From Typha latifolia (taxonomy: Eukaryota; Streptophyta; Magnoliopsida; Poales; Typhaceae), in NCBI GenBank assembly GCA_019914945.1, contig CM034100.1, positions 15,635,096 through 15,699,095 of the forward strand: a DNA stretch of 64,000 nt, read 5' to 3'. A program made the translations under genes and the position numbers. The notes under the pieces are model-generated. The model had not been told where the DNA came from. It did not search any database and saw nothing but the letters and a program-made list of their open reading frames with translations. Positions 1-11,984 of this stretch are shown piece by piece (positions within the stretch are counted from its first letter, which is position 1; every line of letters begins with the position of its first letter).

Positions 1-789
1 AACCCATGCATCATCTAAAGTTCCTTATTCCAGGTAGTATTGACTCCTGAGATACCTTTAGACTGCTTTGTTGCCTCAAGATGTGGCAGACTATTGTTAT
101 GTATACACTGACTAACCATAACTTATAGCAGGAGTGTTATATGCAATGCTCATAGATGTCATGTCAATCCTCGAGGTAACCTTATATACTTGTCTGGATG
201 GATCGAGTAGCAGGCTTGTGCTTTGCAGTTTCATGCTTACACCAAAAGAGCTAGTACTTCAAAAGATAAGTGCATGCTTGTTTAATGAAACGAGCTCCTT
301 TTCTGGAGTAGCAAGCTCAAACATGGAAAACAGACAAGCCTTCTTAAGTTGATCACAAATTATTTTTGCTGGCCCAGGGTGTTTATCTCTGCCAAATAGT
401 TTTTAATCAGAACAATGCTGATATATTTCATAAGAACTAACATAGCTTGAAGTCTGTCAATAACGAAGAATGATCACTTTGAGTTATTCTCAATCCACAG
501 TCAGCAGGAGCTAAAGAAATTTGTCAAAGAAACAGATGGTGATATCTCCCTGCCATAAATAATTTTAAAGACCATGAAAGAAGTCCTGAATCTCACATGG
601 AGTTAATTCTGTCCGTGAAGTGGAACTAATATACACCTAATTGGTATTTTGAAGAAAATGGCTTCTTGTGCTACAAAAACAAATATAGTTTAGCTATGAG
701 GATCTTGACTATGTCCAGCATCTTTAATTTTATGCTTGTCATCATTTTACATTGGAAGTTTAAAGGGTTCTATTTCTCAAATCTCTCAG

Positions 790-3700
790 GCAATGTCCCA
801 AAAGTATCGGCGCTTCATGATATACGTACATGGAAAAGGGATGATAGTAGATGATGAATATGTTATTTTGGGGTCTGCAAATGTTAACCAGAGATCTCTA
901 GATGGTTCAAGAGATACAGAAATAGCTATGGGTGCCTACCAACCCCATCACACGTGGGAAGCAAAAAAGGCTTATCCACATGGTCAGGTTTGTATGTAGA
1001 TCTTTATTTTGTTATTTGCATTCTACATGCTATCACTCAGTTCCTACTTGCTACTTACCCAAAAGTTATCACTTATGCACTGGATAACTATACTTCAGAT
1101 TTATTTTGAGTAGATTTATATATCTTCAATATGTTGTGCATACTGCCGGATTTCTCATCATTTATTAGATTTGCATAGTTCTTCTCCCCCCTTGAAGATC
1201 ACATAGTAATTTCAGTATTTTGACTCATAAATTTTGTTCTCAATCAAAAAAGATGTTTTATCTAGAGAAACTAAGATTGCATGTTAGTTTACTTTTCGGC
1301 GTGTAGGTGTTTCATTCATACAAAATTTTCATTGCCAGTAAAGCAATTTCAAGACTTGGTTGGAGATAATATTAGTTTTAAAAATAGTTAACGCAATAAT
1401 CATATTTTGGAACTATTTAGGTTCAATACATTTTACCTCTTGTATTTTGGACAGAAATTACTTATACTTACTGGACTTTGTTTTGTATCACTATGTCTTT
1501 CCCTACAGTTTTGACTGAATGATAAATGCAACGCTATCAACAGAGATTCTACAATGACTTAAATGATCGCACCTCTATGAAATAGATTCGTATCTGAAGA
1601 GAAAGTTCAAAATGATTTAGTGATATAAAATAAAAGTTCAGAGGGATAAATTAATTTTTGTTCAAACCAGTACAAAAACATAGTGATGCAAAACAAACTT
1701 CATGGAGTAAGGTGAATTTTGTCCAAAGTATGTATTGGTAAAATGTATTTAACTCTTAAAAAATATAAGTTTCTTCCATGCCATCTCATCTTGAATGCCA
1801 TGTCACATTATGTGCCACATTACCCATTCTCTTCCCTTTCTTTTTTCCTTCCCATTCGACTATGTAGAAATTGCCGACTCGATCTTGTCCACTTTATCCC
1901 TTAAAATCCCACATCTTCTTACCTTTCTCCTACACTTATCTCTTTCCACAGCCTTCGTCGACTCTGCCGAAAACCGCCTTTCAATAATTATTTTTAAGCT
2001 AATATTAAATTGATAAGAAGTTGCAAAATCATGGAAGCTCCAAAGTTCACCTTCTGCCTTATACCTTATAGAATAAGTTGATTCTAGGAATAATTTTATG
2101 TTATATTAATTAGAGTTATGTATATTTTATTTATTCATTTACATATATGGTGACTTTTAGGGGTGTAAACGACCCGAGCCTGAGCGAGCCGGCTCTAGCT
2201 TAGGCTCGACTCGAAATTAGTTTCAAGCCTTAGTTTGATATTTAGTGTAACACCCGAATCCTAAACACGTGCATGGCACGAGCCTACACGGCACGTGCGT
2301 AACACCTGACCATTTGGTTAGTTACTGACAATCAAATAAACCTGCAGCAACATCATAATTTTATCCACAACATCTAACTAAGAATAACTTAAGTCTAACT
2401 ATCAACAGTATACAGATAATCCTACTTGGGCCCCGTACAGGCCACAACACATCATTAAGAGCTTTTCACAACTACATATACACAACAGTGGTATATACAT
2501 AATTATGCAAGTACAAAATTACATGCTAAAATATAAGACAAGGATACATACACACTTTGGAGGATGTCCACTAATACATCAATAAGATAACTCATCTGGC
2601 ATATAACACAATCCACACTCTACTCCTCACTCAGTGAATAGACCTTACCCCGAATCAGTAAAGCTAAACAGAGGATAAATCAAATATTGGATAATATAAA
2701 TCAGCAAGAGCATCATGTCATGAATGAGTATATGAATGTATCCCCAATAATATATAAATGAAAAGTAGATAATATGTCATAACTGATAAAAATATATAAT
2801 CCTCGACAATGAATAAACAAATTTTCATGTTATACTATCATCACAACTCTCTCTCAAATATGACACATGATGCATGTCGATCATGACCATGCTATGATAT
2901 CAAATGCAATCATATATGATGCATATTGATCACTTGATAATTCGGTGACTAAATGATAATGAAATCATATGCATTTCTCAACATCACAATCATCACCGAT
3001 ATCTCGGTATAATATCATCATACTAGACCATTGTGCATAGTCACCACCCAGTACCCGGTCTCAATATCATGTTCGAATGCTCAAAGCATACTCTGCAACT
3101 CGCAAGAGTATCTCAAATATAATCATACCCCGCCACCCGCTACGGTATCAACATCCATTCAGACTGGGCACCCACATAGTTAATAGAAACCTCGTGAGGA
3201 TAACTCACCACATATGCCTTAGCGAACGACATGTGTCCGATTGTCTGTGTGCACAGACTCAACTGACCTCGGACATGGGCCACGAGATGTCACATATCAG
3301 CGACCATAATCATCACTCCAGACACCCCTAACCCTAGCGCCTAGTCGGGTATCATCACGTTTTCTATCAACTATCCTATCAATCACATTTCATGTTTTCT
3401 TTCTAAATGCCAAATCACATGTATATATCTAATACGATAACGAGTCAATGCATAATAGAAATTTAGGTGGAACAGAAATCAAGAGAAAAATGATGCAATG
3501 TAGACCCCAACTATGTATCTAACACATGCATACTCCTACTAGTCTATCACATGCACACTCATACTAGAAACCACTCCGACACAAAGTCATAACAGTATAA
3601 TCATCTCTATTTACATCATCATACTCATATCCAAGATCAACATAATTCTATGCATGATAAAAATATGCTCGACTGTAATAATCTCTAGATAAAGTCATAT

Positions 3701-4329
3701 AATTATGCTGGAGGCCAAAATATGCATGTACATACTATATAATATAACATAATTTGAGAAAGGCGTCTAAGGGATAAGACTACTCACCCTACTGCAAGTA
3801 CCAAACCACCACTTGTTCACGCTGCTACGATAACGATCAAGCCTCAATAGCTAAGTCCACGGGGTCTTAAACATGGGGGTCGGGATCTGAAATTATTTAT
3901 AACAAATTATGTCAGTTTTTCTATTAATTAAAATTAACTCGGCAAAAAGATAGTTTCTTGTTGTAATTATGCACTCTTCATTCCTATATTTGTTTGTTAT
4001 TTATTAACCATAATTATATTATTTAATAGAGTATTTAAGACATAATTATCTGCCTATTATTCTCCTTGATAATTAAGAAAATAAGAATTAAGTTACTGAA
4101 AATAATTACGTAAGAATATATGTACATAACCCTAATAATTAATATTACCTACCTAGGATTAAAATAGTAATTTATATTGTAGGTATTTTGCTAAACATGA
4201 TATAATTAGAATTATTTACTAACTATGATATAATTATATTTAATTCATATAAATCAAATACATTAAATTAACTAAACTAATTGAATAATTTATAACATAA
4301 TCAAATATAGTTAGAAATCAATAATATGC

Positions 4330-4360
<31 letters not shown>

Positions 4361-7300
4361 GCACAGTGCTGGGCTCAGCCCAGCACCACTTGCAGGATGC
4401 AAATCGAGAGGAGGAAAGAAGGGAAGGAGGAGGAGGAGGAGAAGAAGAAGAAGAAGAAGAAGAAGAAGAAGAAGAAGAAGAAGAAGAAGAAGGAGAAAGC
4501 TGGGAAGAGGGTTGGGCCGCAGGGGAGGGGTACGGCCGCTGGTGGCCACTCAGCGGTCGGCCTCTCGCCGGCGGCTCAAACTTTCGGCGTCTCGAATAGC
4601 AACTGACAAAGAGGAAGAGCGAGAGAGAGAGAGAGAGAGAAGGAGAGAGAGAGAGAGACACCGGCGGACAGAAGGGCCAACGGCGGCTCTTCCCAGTGGT
4701 CGGTAATTGTTTGCGGACTAGAGGGAGAGAGAGAAAGAGAAAGAAAAAATGCGGGGAAGAGAGAGAGAGATAGAGATTATTAGAGAGAGGAAGAGCGGGT
4801 CACGCGGCAGCGGCGGAATGGCCGGTGGGTCGGGTCCCACCTCCACACGTCGCCGCGGCGTGGAGAAGAGTGGCTCGGTGGAGGTGCGTGGCACCCCCAC
4901 CGCGCCACACTGGACACGAGGCCGGCCACAGCGTGGCCAGTCGTGTCGTGCCCAGCAAGCATTAGTTGTTGGTTTTTTTTTAACCCTACTTGGGTTGTTA
5001 CATTTAGACTCAGCTTAGCTTAACTTAAGTCGAGCTCAAGTCGAGTCAGATCGAGCCTGAGCTTGATTCGAGCTAGAGCTAGACCCGAGCTTGATTAGAG
5101 GAGGAGGCAGCGGTGTCGGGGATGGGGACGGGGACGTTGGCTTGTAGAAGGCGAATGAAGCCAAAAGAAGAGGAGACGGCTGTGACTTGTCGATGGAGGA
5201 GGAGGAAGAACCCGAAGGAGGAGGTAGGAGGAGGAGGACCATGGAGAAGGAGCGGTCCACAGAGGAAAAGGTGACGATGACTTATCGATGGAGGTAGAGA
5301 GGGGCGGACGGGGGAGGAGGAAGCAACCGAAGGAGCCGATCGATGGAAGAAGAGAAGATGACCTTTCACCACCCACCAAAAGGAAAAAGAATCAATGGGT
5401 TCACTCTTTTTTTTAACTGTTGCCCTTGTTTACTTGGTTATTTGAAGAGAGTGAGTAATGGAGTATGGAGGTGTTTGAGAGTAATGAAGTAATTGATGGA
5501 AGAGGGTTAAGTGGTTTGGGAATTTGTGATTGATGGAAAAGAAAATGAGTAATGAAGTAGGTAGGTTGATCATATCAAAATGAGTAATGATGGATCCTAT
5601 GAGTCTATTTAAGAGGGTCTATGTGTCAAATGAGAATGAAGAGGAAAGGTCAAAGGAGCCGATGAGACCATTACCCCATCTCACATTTTTACTAGCCTCA
5701 CCCTCGCCCTTCTTGCTCATCTTTATGTCCACACAACTGATGAGATCATTACCTTATCTCACATTAGTTGCATTACCCCCATCATGGATCCCATGAGTCA
5801 TTTTACTTTATATGATGTTTGGCTTATTCTCGGTTATCTTATATTTATTACTCAGCTTTTTGGCTCTTGTTATACTATATTTTTTCTCTTCTACAAGTAT
5901 TGTGCAGGACCCTATCTACAATCCAGAGGATTGTGATACATAGTCGGATTCACAGATTTTACTACTTGGATTAGCTTCACCTTCTATCACCTCACCCCAT
6001 TGCTCGTCTAGTCACCCCTCTCTTTGTCAAGACTCAAAATTGAAATCACGACCGACCATGTACTTCAGTATATTTTAGATATACGAAGCCTTATCTGATA
6101 AATATGTGAGTGAATTCCACTCACCTAAGTCTAGGTGAAACAACTGAAATTCACGTGCTAAAAATCACCACTTTTAATAATAAATAACATAATTTTAATT
6201 TAGCAAATATTATGTTTTCTGAAGTTTAAAACCAATTAGATTATTCAAATAGGCTAGATCAAGCCCAAATGGTTGGGATGAGCTATGGCTAGCCCACATA
6301 CCACACAATAACTAATAAATGGTTTGGTCTTAAGGCCCAAACCCACCAATATAGAGACTTACGGCCTAATTAATTGGGTCAAGTCTAATGGATTCAAAAT
6401 CCAGACCTGAACTTGCAATAACTTAAGTTGGCTCGGGTTGAACCCGTGCCTTACCTCATCTCTTTTCCTTAAGGAGATCTATGAGAGAGAGAAGAAGAGG
6501 GATTGAAGGAGAGGGAGAGACCATTGGCCATTCATTGCCGTGGGGTTCCACCAATCACACCGCAGGCTCCTCACCATCTTGTGACCAAGCCAACCCTATG
6601 GGGCATCCACGGCAAGCGATCGACACCGGCAATCACCACGCCATAGCCGACGGCCATGGAGCTCGCCTCTACAACCACTCGAGCCGCGAGGACTCAAAGG
6701 GAGAGTACATATGGCATTGCCATTGAATTGAAGCTTCGAACACGAGTGTGATTTGCTGACGAAGCCACAACCCCACAATTTAGGTATTTCTCTTCTGGCT
6801 TTAATTAACTTTGAAGGGTTGGAGATGACTAGTGGCCGCAACTCCACAAATTAGGTATTTCTCTTCTAGCTTATTAACTTTAATTAACTTTGAGAGGTGG
6901 GAGATGACTAACCTATGAGAAGAGTCGTGGTTTTTGATTGCTCCGGCAATGCTCTGACCGTCCAATCCCACAAGGTGATTCTGATGGTAAATAAAAAAAG
7001 AGGAAGAGGAAGAAGAGAGGAAAGAAGGGGGTTAGGTGAGTTGAGAAGAAGGGATTTAGTGTTTTTATAGGTAGTGTTTCGATTTCGATTTCGACTTGGA
7101 AATCAATCGAGTCGGCTGAACAAATCACGGCTGCCTCTGTGCGACTGTAAAGGAGATGGTGAAGGTTGCGCAAGTGTGGTGCATGTGCCCTCCAAGAAAT
7201 TGTTTTAAATGTTACTCTCTCATTCAAACTTATGATATTGGTTTCTAGGTTATGTATCGAGTCAGCGTCTCAAGACTGAGCTTTTTTGTTTATTCATCTA

Positions 7301-8940
7301 AGTACCAAAACATTCAAGCATTGAGAAATTATATTAGTTTTGAGTTTATCTTAGGTGTAATAGTAAGATAATCTAGGAGTAGAAGAAGGTTAATCATAAC
7401 CGTTTATTTTTCTAGGAGTAGATCTAAATTAGAAACCCTATTTCCATCTTCAAACCTAGTCACCATCTATCTCCACAAGCCACCCACTCATACCATTAAC
7501 CACCACCATTCCATGGCTATCTGGCCACCCCTGACGACCTCCGCAACGTCGATTTTTTTTAATCTGTCCCGTTCGACCTTTCTCTATTATTTTATTTATA
7601 TCTTTTCATTCCGACTTCTAATTTTTACGTGAAACTAAAATCATTAGAAACCCATTTCGTGAGGCTTCCACCACTTAAATTTTTATAATTTTCTTACGTC
7701 CAAATCAATTAAGATCTGGTCCTTAAATTTTTATAATTTTCTTACGTCCAAAGAAACAAAATGCTATGTCTCTTTCATATACTGAGTTAGAGTACTGTGC
7801 TATATGTGCAATGACTAAGAAGATTGTTTAGCTCCGTCGCCTTTTTAGTGATATAAGTGTTTCTTTGCTCCTCCCAATTCATCTTCATGTTGACAATGAT
7901 AGTGCTAAAATCTCATAGAAAATTATGTTTTTCATATGATGACGAATCATATTGAGGTTGATATGCACTACACTCGTCAAAAGTATCGAGCTGACATTAT
8001 TTTTCTCCATTGCCTTAGCACTCAGGAGCAAATTGCTGAATTCTTTAAAAAGTCTCTTCCTCTTTTCCATTTTGAATATTCAGTTAGCAAACTCTCCGTT
8101 TATAATTCATCTTAAGTTTGAGAAGAATACTAGAGTTATTATGTTATATTTTTTTATTTATTTAAATATATAGTGACTTTATATAAATAGGATCAAGACC
8201 CCCCTTCTATCTAATTAATGAAACACATTCACCAAAATACTCTCATATCCTCCTCTCTTATCTCCAAAACCAGTTCTAGGTTTAGATTTTCTATTGGTTC
8301 AATATTTAGCTACTTAATATAAATGGCTGCAAGATGCTTTGCGCTGTCACAACTTTAGTAATAGTATTGTAAGGCAGGCGTACTATTTATCTATTGTAAT
8401 ACTTTTTCTTGTCTCTCCTTTTATAATTTTGTTGCTTCAATTCATTGTATTATTTGTAGTGCATAACTATTACTATATTAGCCATGCCTTATTGATGCAT
8501 GTATCCTATTTTCGCACTTCGGAGAAGAGTAATGATAAAGCACGTTTATTACCTGAAAGTTTAAATTTTTTAGTCAAACTAGCTATTTAACCTAGTATCA
8601 GAGATTTTTCTTTTTCTGAAATGACCTCTCAAGATCCCTGTAGGTTTATGGGTATAGGAGGTCGCTATGGACCGAGCATCTTGGGCAAGTTGACACGCAG
8701 TTAGTCGAGGAACCCGATTCTCTTGAGTGCGTAAAATTTGTGAATCAGATAGCTGAGGACAATTGGGCAAGATACACTACGACGGAGGTGATCCCTTTGC
8801 AAGGCCACCTTCTAAAATACCCAATCAACGTGGACGCTGTTGGTAATGTCAGCCTTTTGCCCGGATTCCATACCTTTCCTGATGTCGGCGGCAATGTTCT
8901 TGGAGAGCCTACTCCACTTCCTGATGAGTTAACGATGTAG
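790..8940 (+). CDS. Phospholipase D, beta/delta class, C-terminal part (5' truncated)
   Basis: Two exons are seen, 790-987 (66 codons) and 8644-8940 (98 aa plus TAG), joined in phase 0 over a GT-AG intron of 7,656 bp. The first carries the second HKD catalytic motif, HGKGMIVDD (H-x-K-x4-D intact), in [20 protein letters not shown], followed by INQRS- and [15 protein letters not shown] family sequence. The second begins [14 protein letters not shown], ends [12 protein letters not shown] and holds the usual C-terminal GHLLKYP and TFPDVGG blocks. The join GQ|VYGYR is exactly where the family continues, so the exons belong together. PLDs hydrolyse membrane phospholipids to phosphatidic acid in stress and hormone signalling. 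The C2 domain and first HKD motif were not found between 1 and 789; they probably lie upstream of the window behind another long intron. Family assignment is firm; beta versus delta is not settled. Confidence 0.88.
2246..5002. mobile_element. Solo LTR of a Ty3/gypsy-like retrotransposon
   Basis: The element starts TGTAACACCC and ends GGTTGTTACA, so it has the TG...CA ends of an LTR with a short inverted repeat. It is flanked on both sides by the identical 5-bp target duplication TTTAG (2241-2245 and 5003-5007). No gag, protease, RT or integrase frame lies inside, and no internal direct repeat of kilobase size was noticed, so a solo LTR left by LTR-LTR recombination is the simplest reading. 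A long (TA)n tract at about 4330-4353 may serve as its TATA region; a palindrome and purine-rich GGA/GAA repeats follow. A length of 2,757 bp suits the long LTRs of some gypsy lineages such as Del/Tekay; lineage is inference. Confidence 0.82.
4438..4495. repeat. GAA/GGA microsatellite in the solo LTR
   Basis: This is a run of GGA then about 17 GAA units. It creates long Arg-, Lys- or Glu-only open frames that are not genes. Confidence 0.95.
7745..8115 (+). pseudogene. Ty1/copia RNase H C-terminus, decayed
   Basis: Conceptual translation gives the end of a copia polyprotein: a SYTELEY-like block, the catalytic-region HLHVDNDSA block, then after frameshifts [10 protein letters not shown], and finally AEFFKKSLP, the usual last block before the stop. 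In-frame stops (after KKIV, after AKIS) and at least one frameshift show it is dead. A polypurine-like AAGTTTGAGAAGAATA follows at about 8112, as expected just before a 3' LTR. It lies in the PLD intron in sense orientation. Confidence 0.8.
8129..8602 (+). mobile_element. Degenerate copia LTR followed by primer-binding-site-like sequence
   Basis: After the polypurine-like tract an AT-rich segment of roughly 460 bp runs to ctagtatcagag (8591-8602). That closely matches TGGTATCAGAG, the plant initiator-Met tRNA primer-binding site that normally follows a 5' LTR. LTR borders are eroded and are inferred from these two signals only. The segment ends about 40 bp before the last PLD exon. Confidence 0.45.
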
Positions 8941-9804
8941 AACATCTTATTCCATTTACATGAATTATCTCTATTAATGTCATCAAACACAAGACCTGTT
9001 TTGAATAATGATGCTGCTATCCATGAATTACGACTAGGATTTGTTGGGTGTATACAACTATACATGTCTTATATTTCGTGTAGAAAGACGGTAATGTACG
9101 TAAATAATGTTCATTTTTATTCCTGAACTTTTCGGAATAATTCAAATGGCAGGAACTTTTGCAATGACAATTGGTATCTTTATTACATCAGCTAAAGCTT
9201 ATTTGTTTCTCTTTATTTTAACTATTTCTCTTGTTTTCCTTAGCATGTATACGCTTAGCAGAGCTACCAATTATTCGATGAGTTGGTTGATAGGGATCCT
9301 CCTTGTTATCCACTGGAGAAGTATGTAGATAAGCTTATCTAGTAATAATAGTAAATTAATAATAGGCTCATAATAGTGACAATGCATTTTAGGTAATAAA
9401 CAAAGGGGGGCAAAGCCAAAGGAGCTTGCATTATGCCATTATCTAACTCGAAGCGGCCCCAAACGCATCGGGATTGGAGATTTGGTGAAAAGGAAAGGAC
9501 ACAATTCACAGAACTGGAGGAGAGTGAGAGGGGGGACTAAAATAATTGCATATCACCTATTTAAAAGGAATATTCTTTTTTTTTTTGGTGCCAAATATTA
9601 GAGTAAATGAAGACTGTTATAAGTTATAGTGCATCCAAATGAAGAGTTTAAATTAATACTCCTTATCAGCATTCATTACACGGAACAATTAACTGTTCCC
9701 TAAAAGGGTTCTTTATGTATGTATATATAGTTCACTCTCTCAATCTCTTTTTTCCACTGATTAACTTCTTTGTGAAACAACAAGTGTGGAAGAGATAGTA
9801 GTAG
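8941..9804. other. PLD 3' UTR and bHLH upstream region
   Basis: AATAA-type poly(A) signal candidates lie near 9003 and 9103. A short open stretch near 9262-9341 reads [19 protein letters not shown] but was not identified. A TATA-like tatatatag at about 9721-9730 sits some 80 bp before the bHLH start codon. Confidence 0.5.
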
Positions 9805-10926
9805 ATGGAGGTTGATGAGGAAGGCCTGTTACATGAGCTCTTGGCTCTAAGGAGTGAGATCTCATGGGAAACCAACAATCCAACTGCAACAAGTGACCTT
9901 TTCTTATGCAGTGGAGAAAAGATGGAGTTGGGTTGCTTCCATGAAGGACTACATCTCTCTTCTCAGCCAAACTTTGACTGCCTGAGTGAAGTCTTCTTCC
10001 CTTTTACAAGTAGAATCCAGTCTTCTACTTCTGCGACCTTTGGTGGTATGAGTTCTTCTGAGAGAAAGAACACTGGCATCAAGAAGGTCGAGGGATGTCT
10101 AACGTCAAGGAATCTAATGGCGGAGAGGAGGAGGCGGCAGCGGCTCAATGATAGGCTCTCGATGCTTCGATCTATTGTTCCTAAGATCAGCAGGGTAATT
10201 CAGCATCCTCATTGTTCTGTCTTTTGACTTGAGGTCGATAATAGAAGAACGAAGCTGCTAATTTCTATAACTTGTACCCTCCTTGTGACTGTCTAACATT
10301 AGTTTCATATATATGTTGTGGATGATTTACTAACAGAAATATTGTAATACTGGTAGATGGACAGAACGTCTATTCTTGGAGACACAATCGATTACATCAA
10401 AGAGCTCATGGAAAGGATCAAAAGCCTGCAGGAGGAAATCAAAGCTAATCCAGAGGTGATCAAGCCTAATGAGATGTTGGTGAGAAGCTGTAACAAGGTA
10501 ATATATATGTCTCTGCAAACCATCTCACTATTATTGGATTCATTTATAGCACTTGAGAGAGTGTAACCCATCAAACACACTCCATAGTTCGACGTCGAGA
10601 GGAGAGAAGGCGATACCGAGATAGAAATTTTCTGTTCGGCTACGCCAGAATTGTTGCTGTCAACTGTAAGTACTATGGAGGCTCTTGGGTTGGAAATCCA
10701 GCAGTGTGTTGTGAGCTGCTTCTCTGATTTTTCCATGCAAGCCTCTAGCTCAGATGTAAGAGAGACAACATTAGATTTCTTTTCTTTTCTTTTTTTCTTA
10801 CTCTCTTTGTCACAGTCTCATTTACTTGTGCTGCTGTAGGACAAAGAACAGAGGGTAGTCATAAGCTCTGAAGAGATCAAGGAAGCACTATTGAGGAATG
10901 CAGGCTATGGAAAGAGATCTTCTTAA
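9805..10926 (+). CDS. bHLH transcription factor, bHLH93-like
   Basis: Four exons (9805-10194, 10357-10497, 10588-10755, 10840-10926), all joined in phase 0, encode 261 aa. The N-terminus MEVDEEGLLHELLALRSE resembles the family start. The bHLH domain covers about residues 103-155: NLMAERRRRQRLNDRLSMLR, then across the first intron KISR|MDRTSILGDTIDYIKEL. The Glu and Arg residues that contact E-box DNA are present, while the usual first His is Asn, as in this subfamily. An ACT-like C-terminal region follows (LLLSTVSTMEALGLEIQQ, CVVSCFSDFS) and the protein ends NAGYGKRSS. Relatives act in the nucleus in flowering and meristem control. The start is the first ATG after a TATA-like box. Subfamily assignment is from recognised sequence; function in this species is inference. 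Confidence 0.92.
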
Positions 10927-11652
10927 AAGAAGCAATATTGTTTGCAAATGTAATTCTTAGTTGTGCTAGAGAAGTTTTAAGTGTGATGCTATTGTTGTTT
11001 TGTGATTATGTCCATTTGCACTGTGGTAGATGATTGGATTCTTAATTAGAACAAAGAACTATGGGAGAAGTATTTAAAATATATAGTTATATACAAAGTT
11101 CTGAAGAAGTACAATAGATCTTTAAGGGTAAGGGAGCATGTTAGGCTAATCTGTAAAGTAATAAGAACCAAAAGTTTGTTATCTGTGATGCCATTTTATA
11201 TTCAACTATAATAGATGATGGTGATCAGAAGCTACCATGGAATCTTGATTGCCAGAAGTGTAATAATCTGATGATGCTATTGACAGGTGGATTTAAAGTT
11301 TGAGGGCCAATTTGAAAAAAAAAATCCTATTAAAGATGTGAATATTTGCTGTATTAGAAAAAGAGAACACATGTTAAATATATGTTATTAAGGTGTGAAA
11401 CTTTTTGTATATAAGTGACAAATAGTTAGATTTGAACTCAGTATACATACCAACCATACAACTAACTTTCTTCCCTTTAAAGTATAAGCTTTCATAGGAC
11501 TTAACCATTTATATCACAACATTTCCTTGCATTTAGAGTACCAAAGACCAATTGAAGCTTTTCTCTCTCTCTCTCTCTCTCTAAACGAGCTAAATCTCTA
11601 AATCTCAAAAGGTATTGGTATTGATCCAGTGACAAGTACAGCCTTCCATTGT

Positions 11653-11696
<44 letters not shown>

Positions 11697-11984
11697 ATAT
11701 ATATATATATATATATATATGTATTGATTAATTAATTTGCTGTCTGTCCTTCTCGTTTGGTAGCCGGGGGTTTTAAATGCCTATCCAAATATCAATATAT
11801 TTTAAGCTCTTGTAGACTTCCCTACCTAAACAGACAAGTCTCTCTCTCTCATCTTCTTCTCCTTCGATTGCAATTGAGAATAGAGAACTTAAGCATGCTA
11901 TATTATTTTGCCTCTCTAGGTGGCTTCTCTTTACAGTCAGAAAGGAAGAAATCAAAGAGGCAGCGCCGCAAACAATGAAACGGC
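10927..11984. other. bHLH 3' flank and MIR171 upstream region
   Basis: No convincing protein gene is seen. A CT run lies at about 11563-11581, and a compound (TA)(GA)(TA) microsatellite at 11653-11720 lies roughly 270 bp before the miR171 hairpin. Short ATG frames lie between the microsatellite and the hairpin, including a 27-codon frame at 11895-11978. Confidence 0.5.
11653..11720. repeat. Compound (TA)n(GA)n(TA)n microsatellite
   Basis: About 10 TA, 12 GA and 12 TA units follow one another; the two TA blocks are self-complementary and flank the GA block. Confidence 0.95.

Larger units (their letters stand above)
2160..5100. repeat. Older gctcg-rich repeat split by the solo LTR
   Basis: Sequence left of the LTR (about 2160-2245, rich in gagcctgagcgagcc and ggctcgactcg) and right of it (5003-5100, rich in tcgagctcaagtcgagtc and gagcctgagcttgattcgag) reads as one repeat once the LTR and one TTTAG copy are removed. 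The family was not identified. The nesting shows this repeat is older than the LTR insertion. Confidence 0.5.
988..8643 (+). other. TE-filled PLD intron
   Basis: The donor (CAG|GTTTGT) and acceptor (CTGTAG|GTT) fit the flanking PLD reading frames. The interior is AT-rich to about 2150, then holds a gctcg-rich repeat interrupted by a solo LTR, simple GA/GGA stretches (about 5100-5350), unclassified sequence with short weak frames (5400-7700), and a decayed copia end (about 7750-8600). No further PLD exon was found in it. Confidence 0.75.

Noticed and set aside
4301..4706. Long Ser/Leu/Pro or Arg/Lys/Glu open frames on both strands
   Set aside because: They are produced by the GAA/GGA and GA repeats in the solo LTR.
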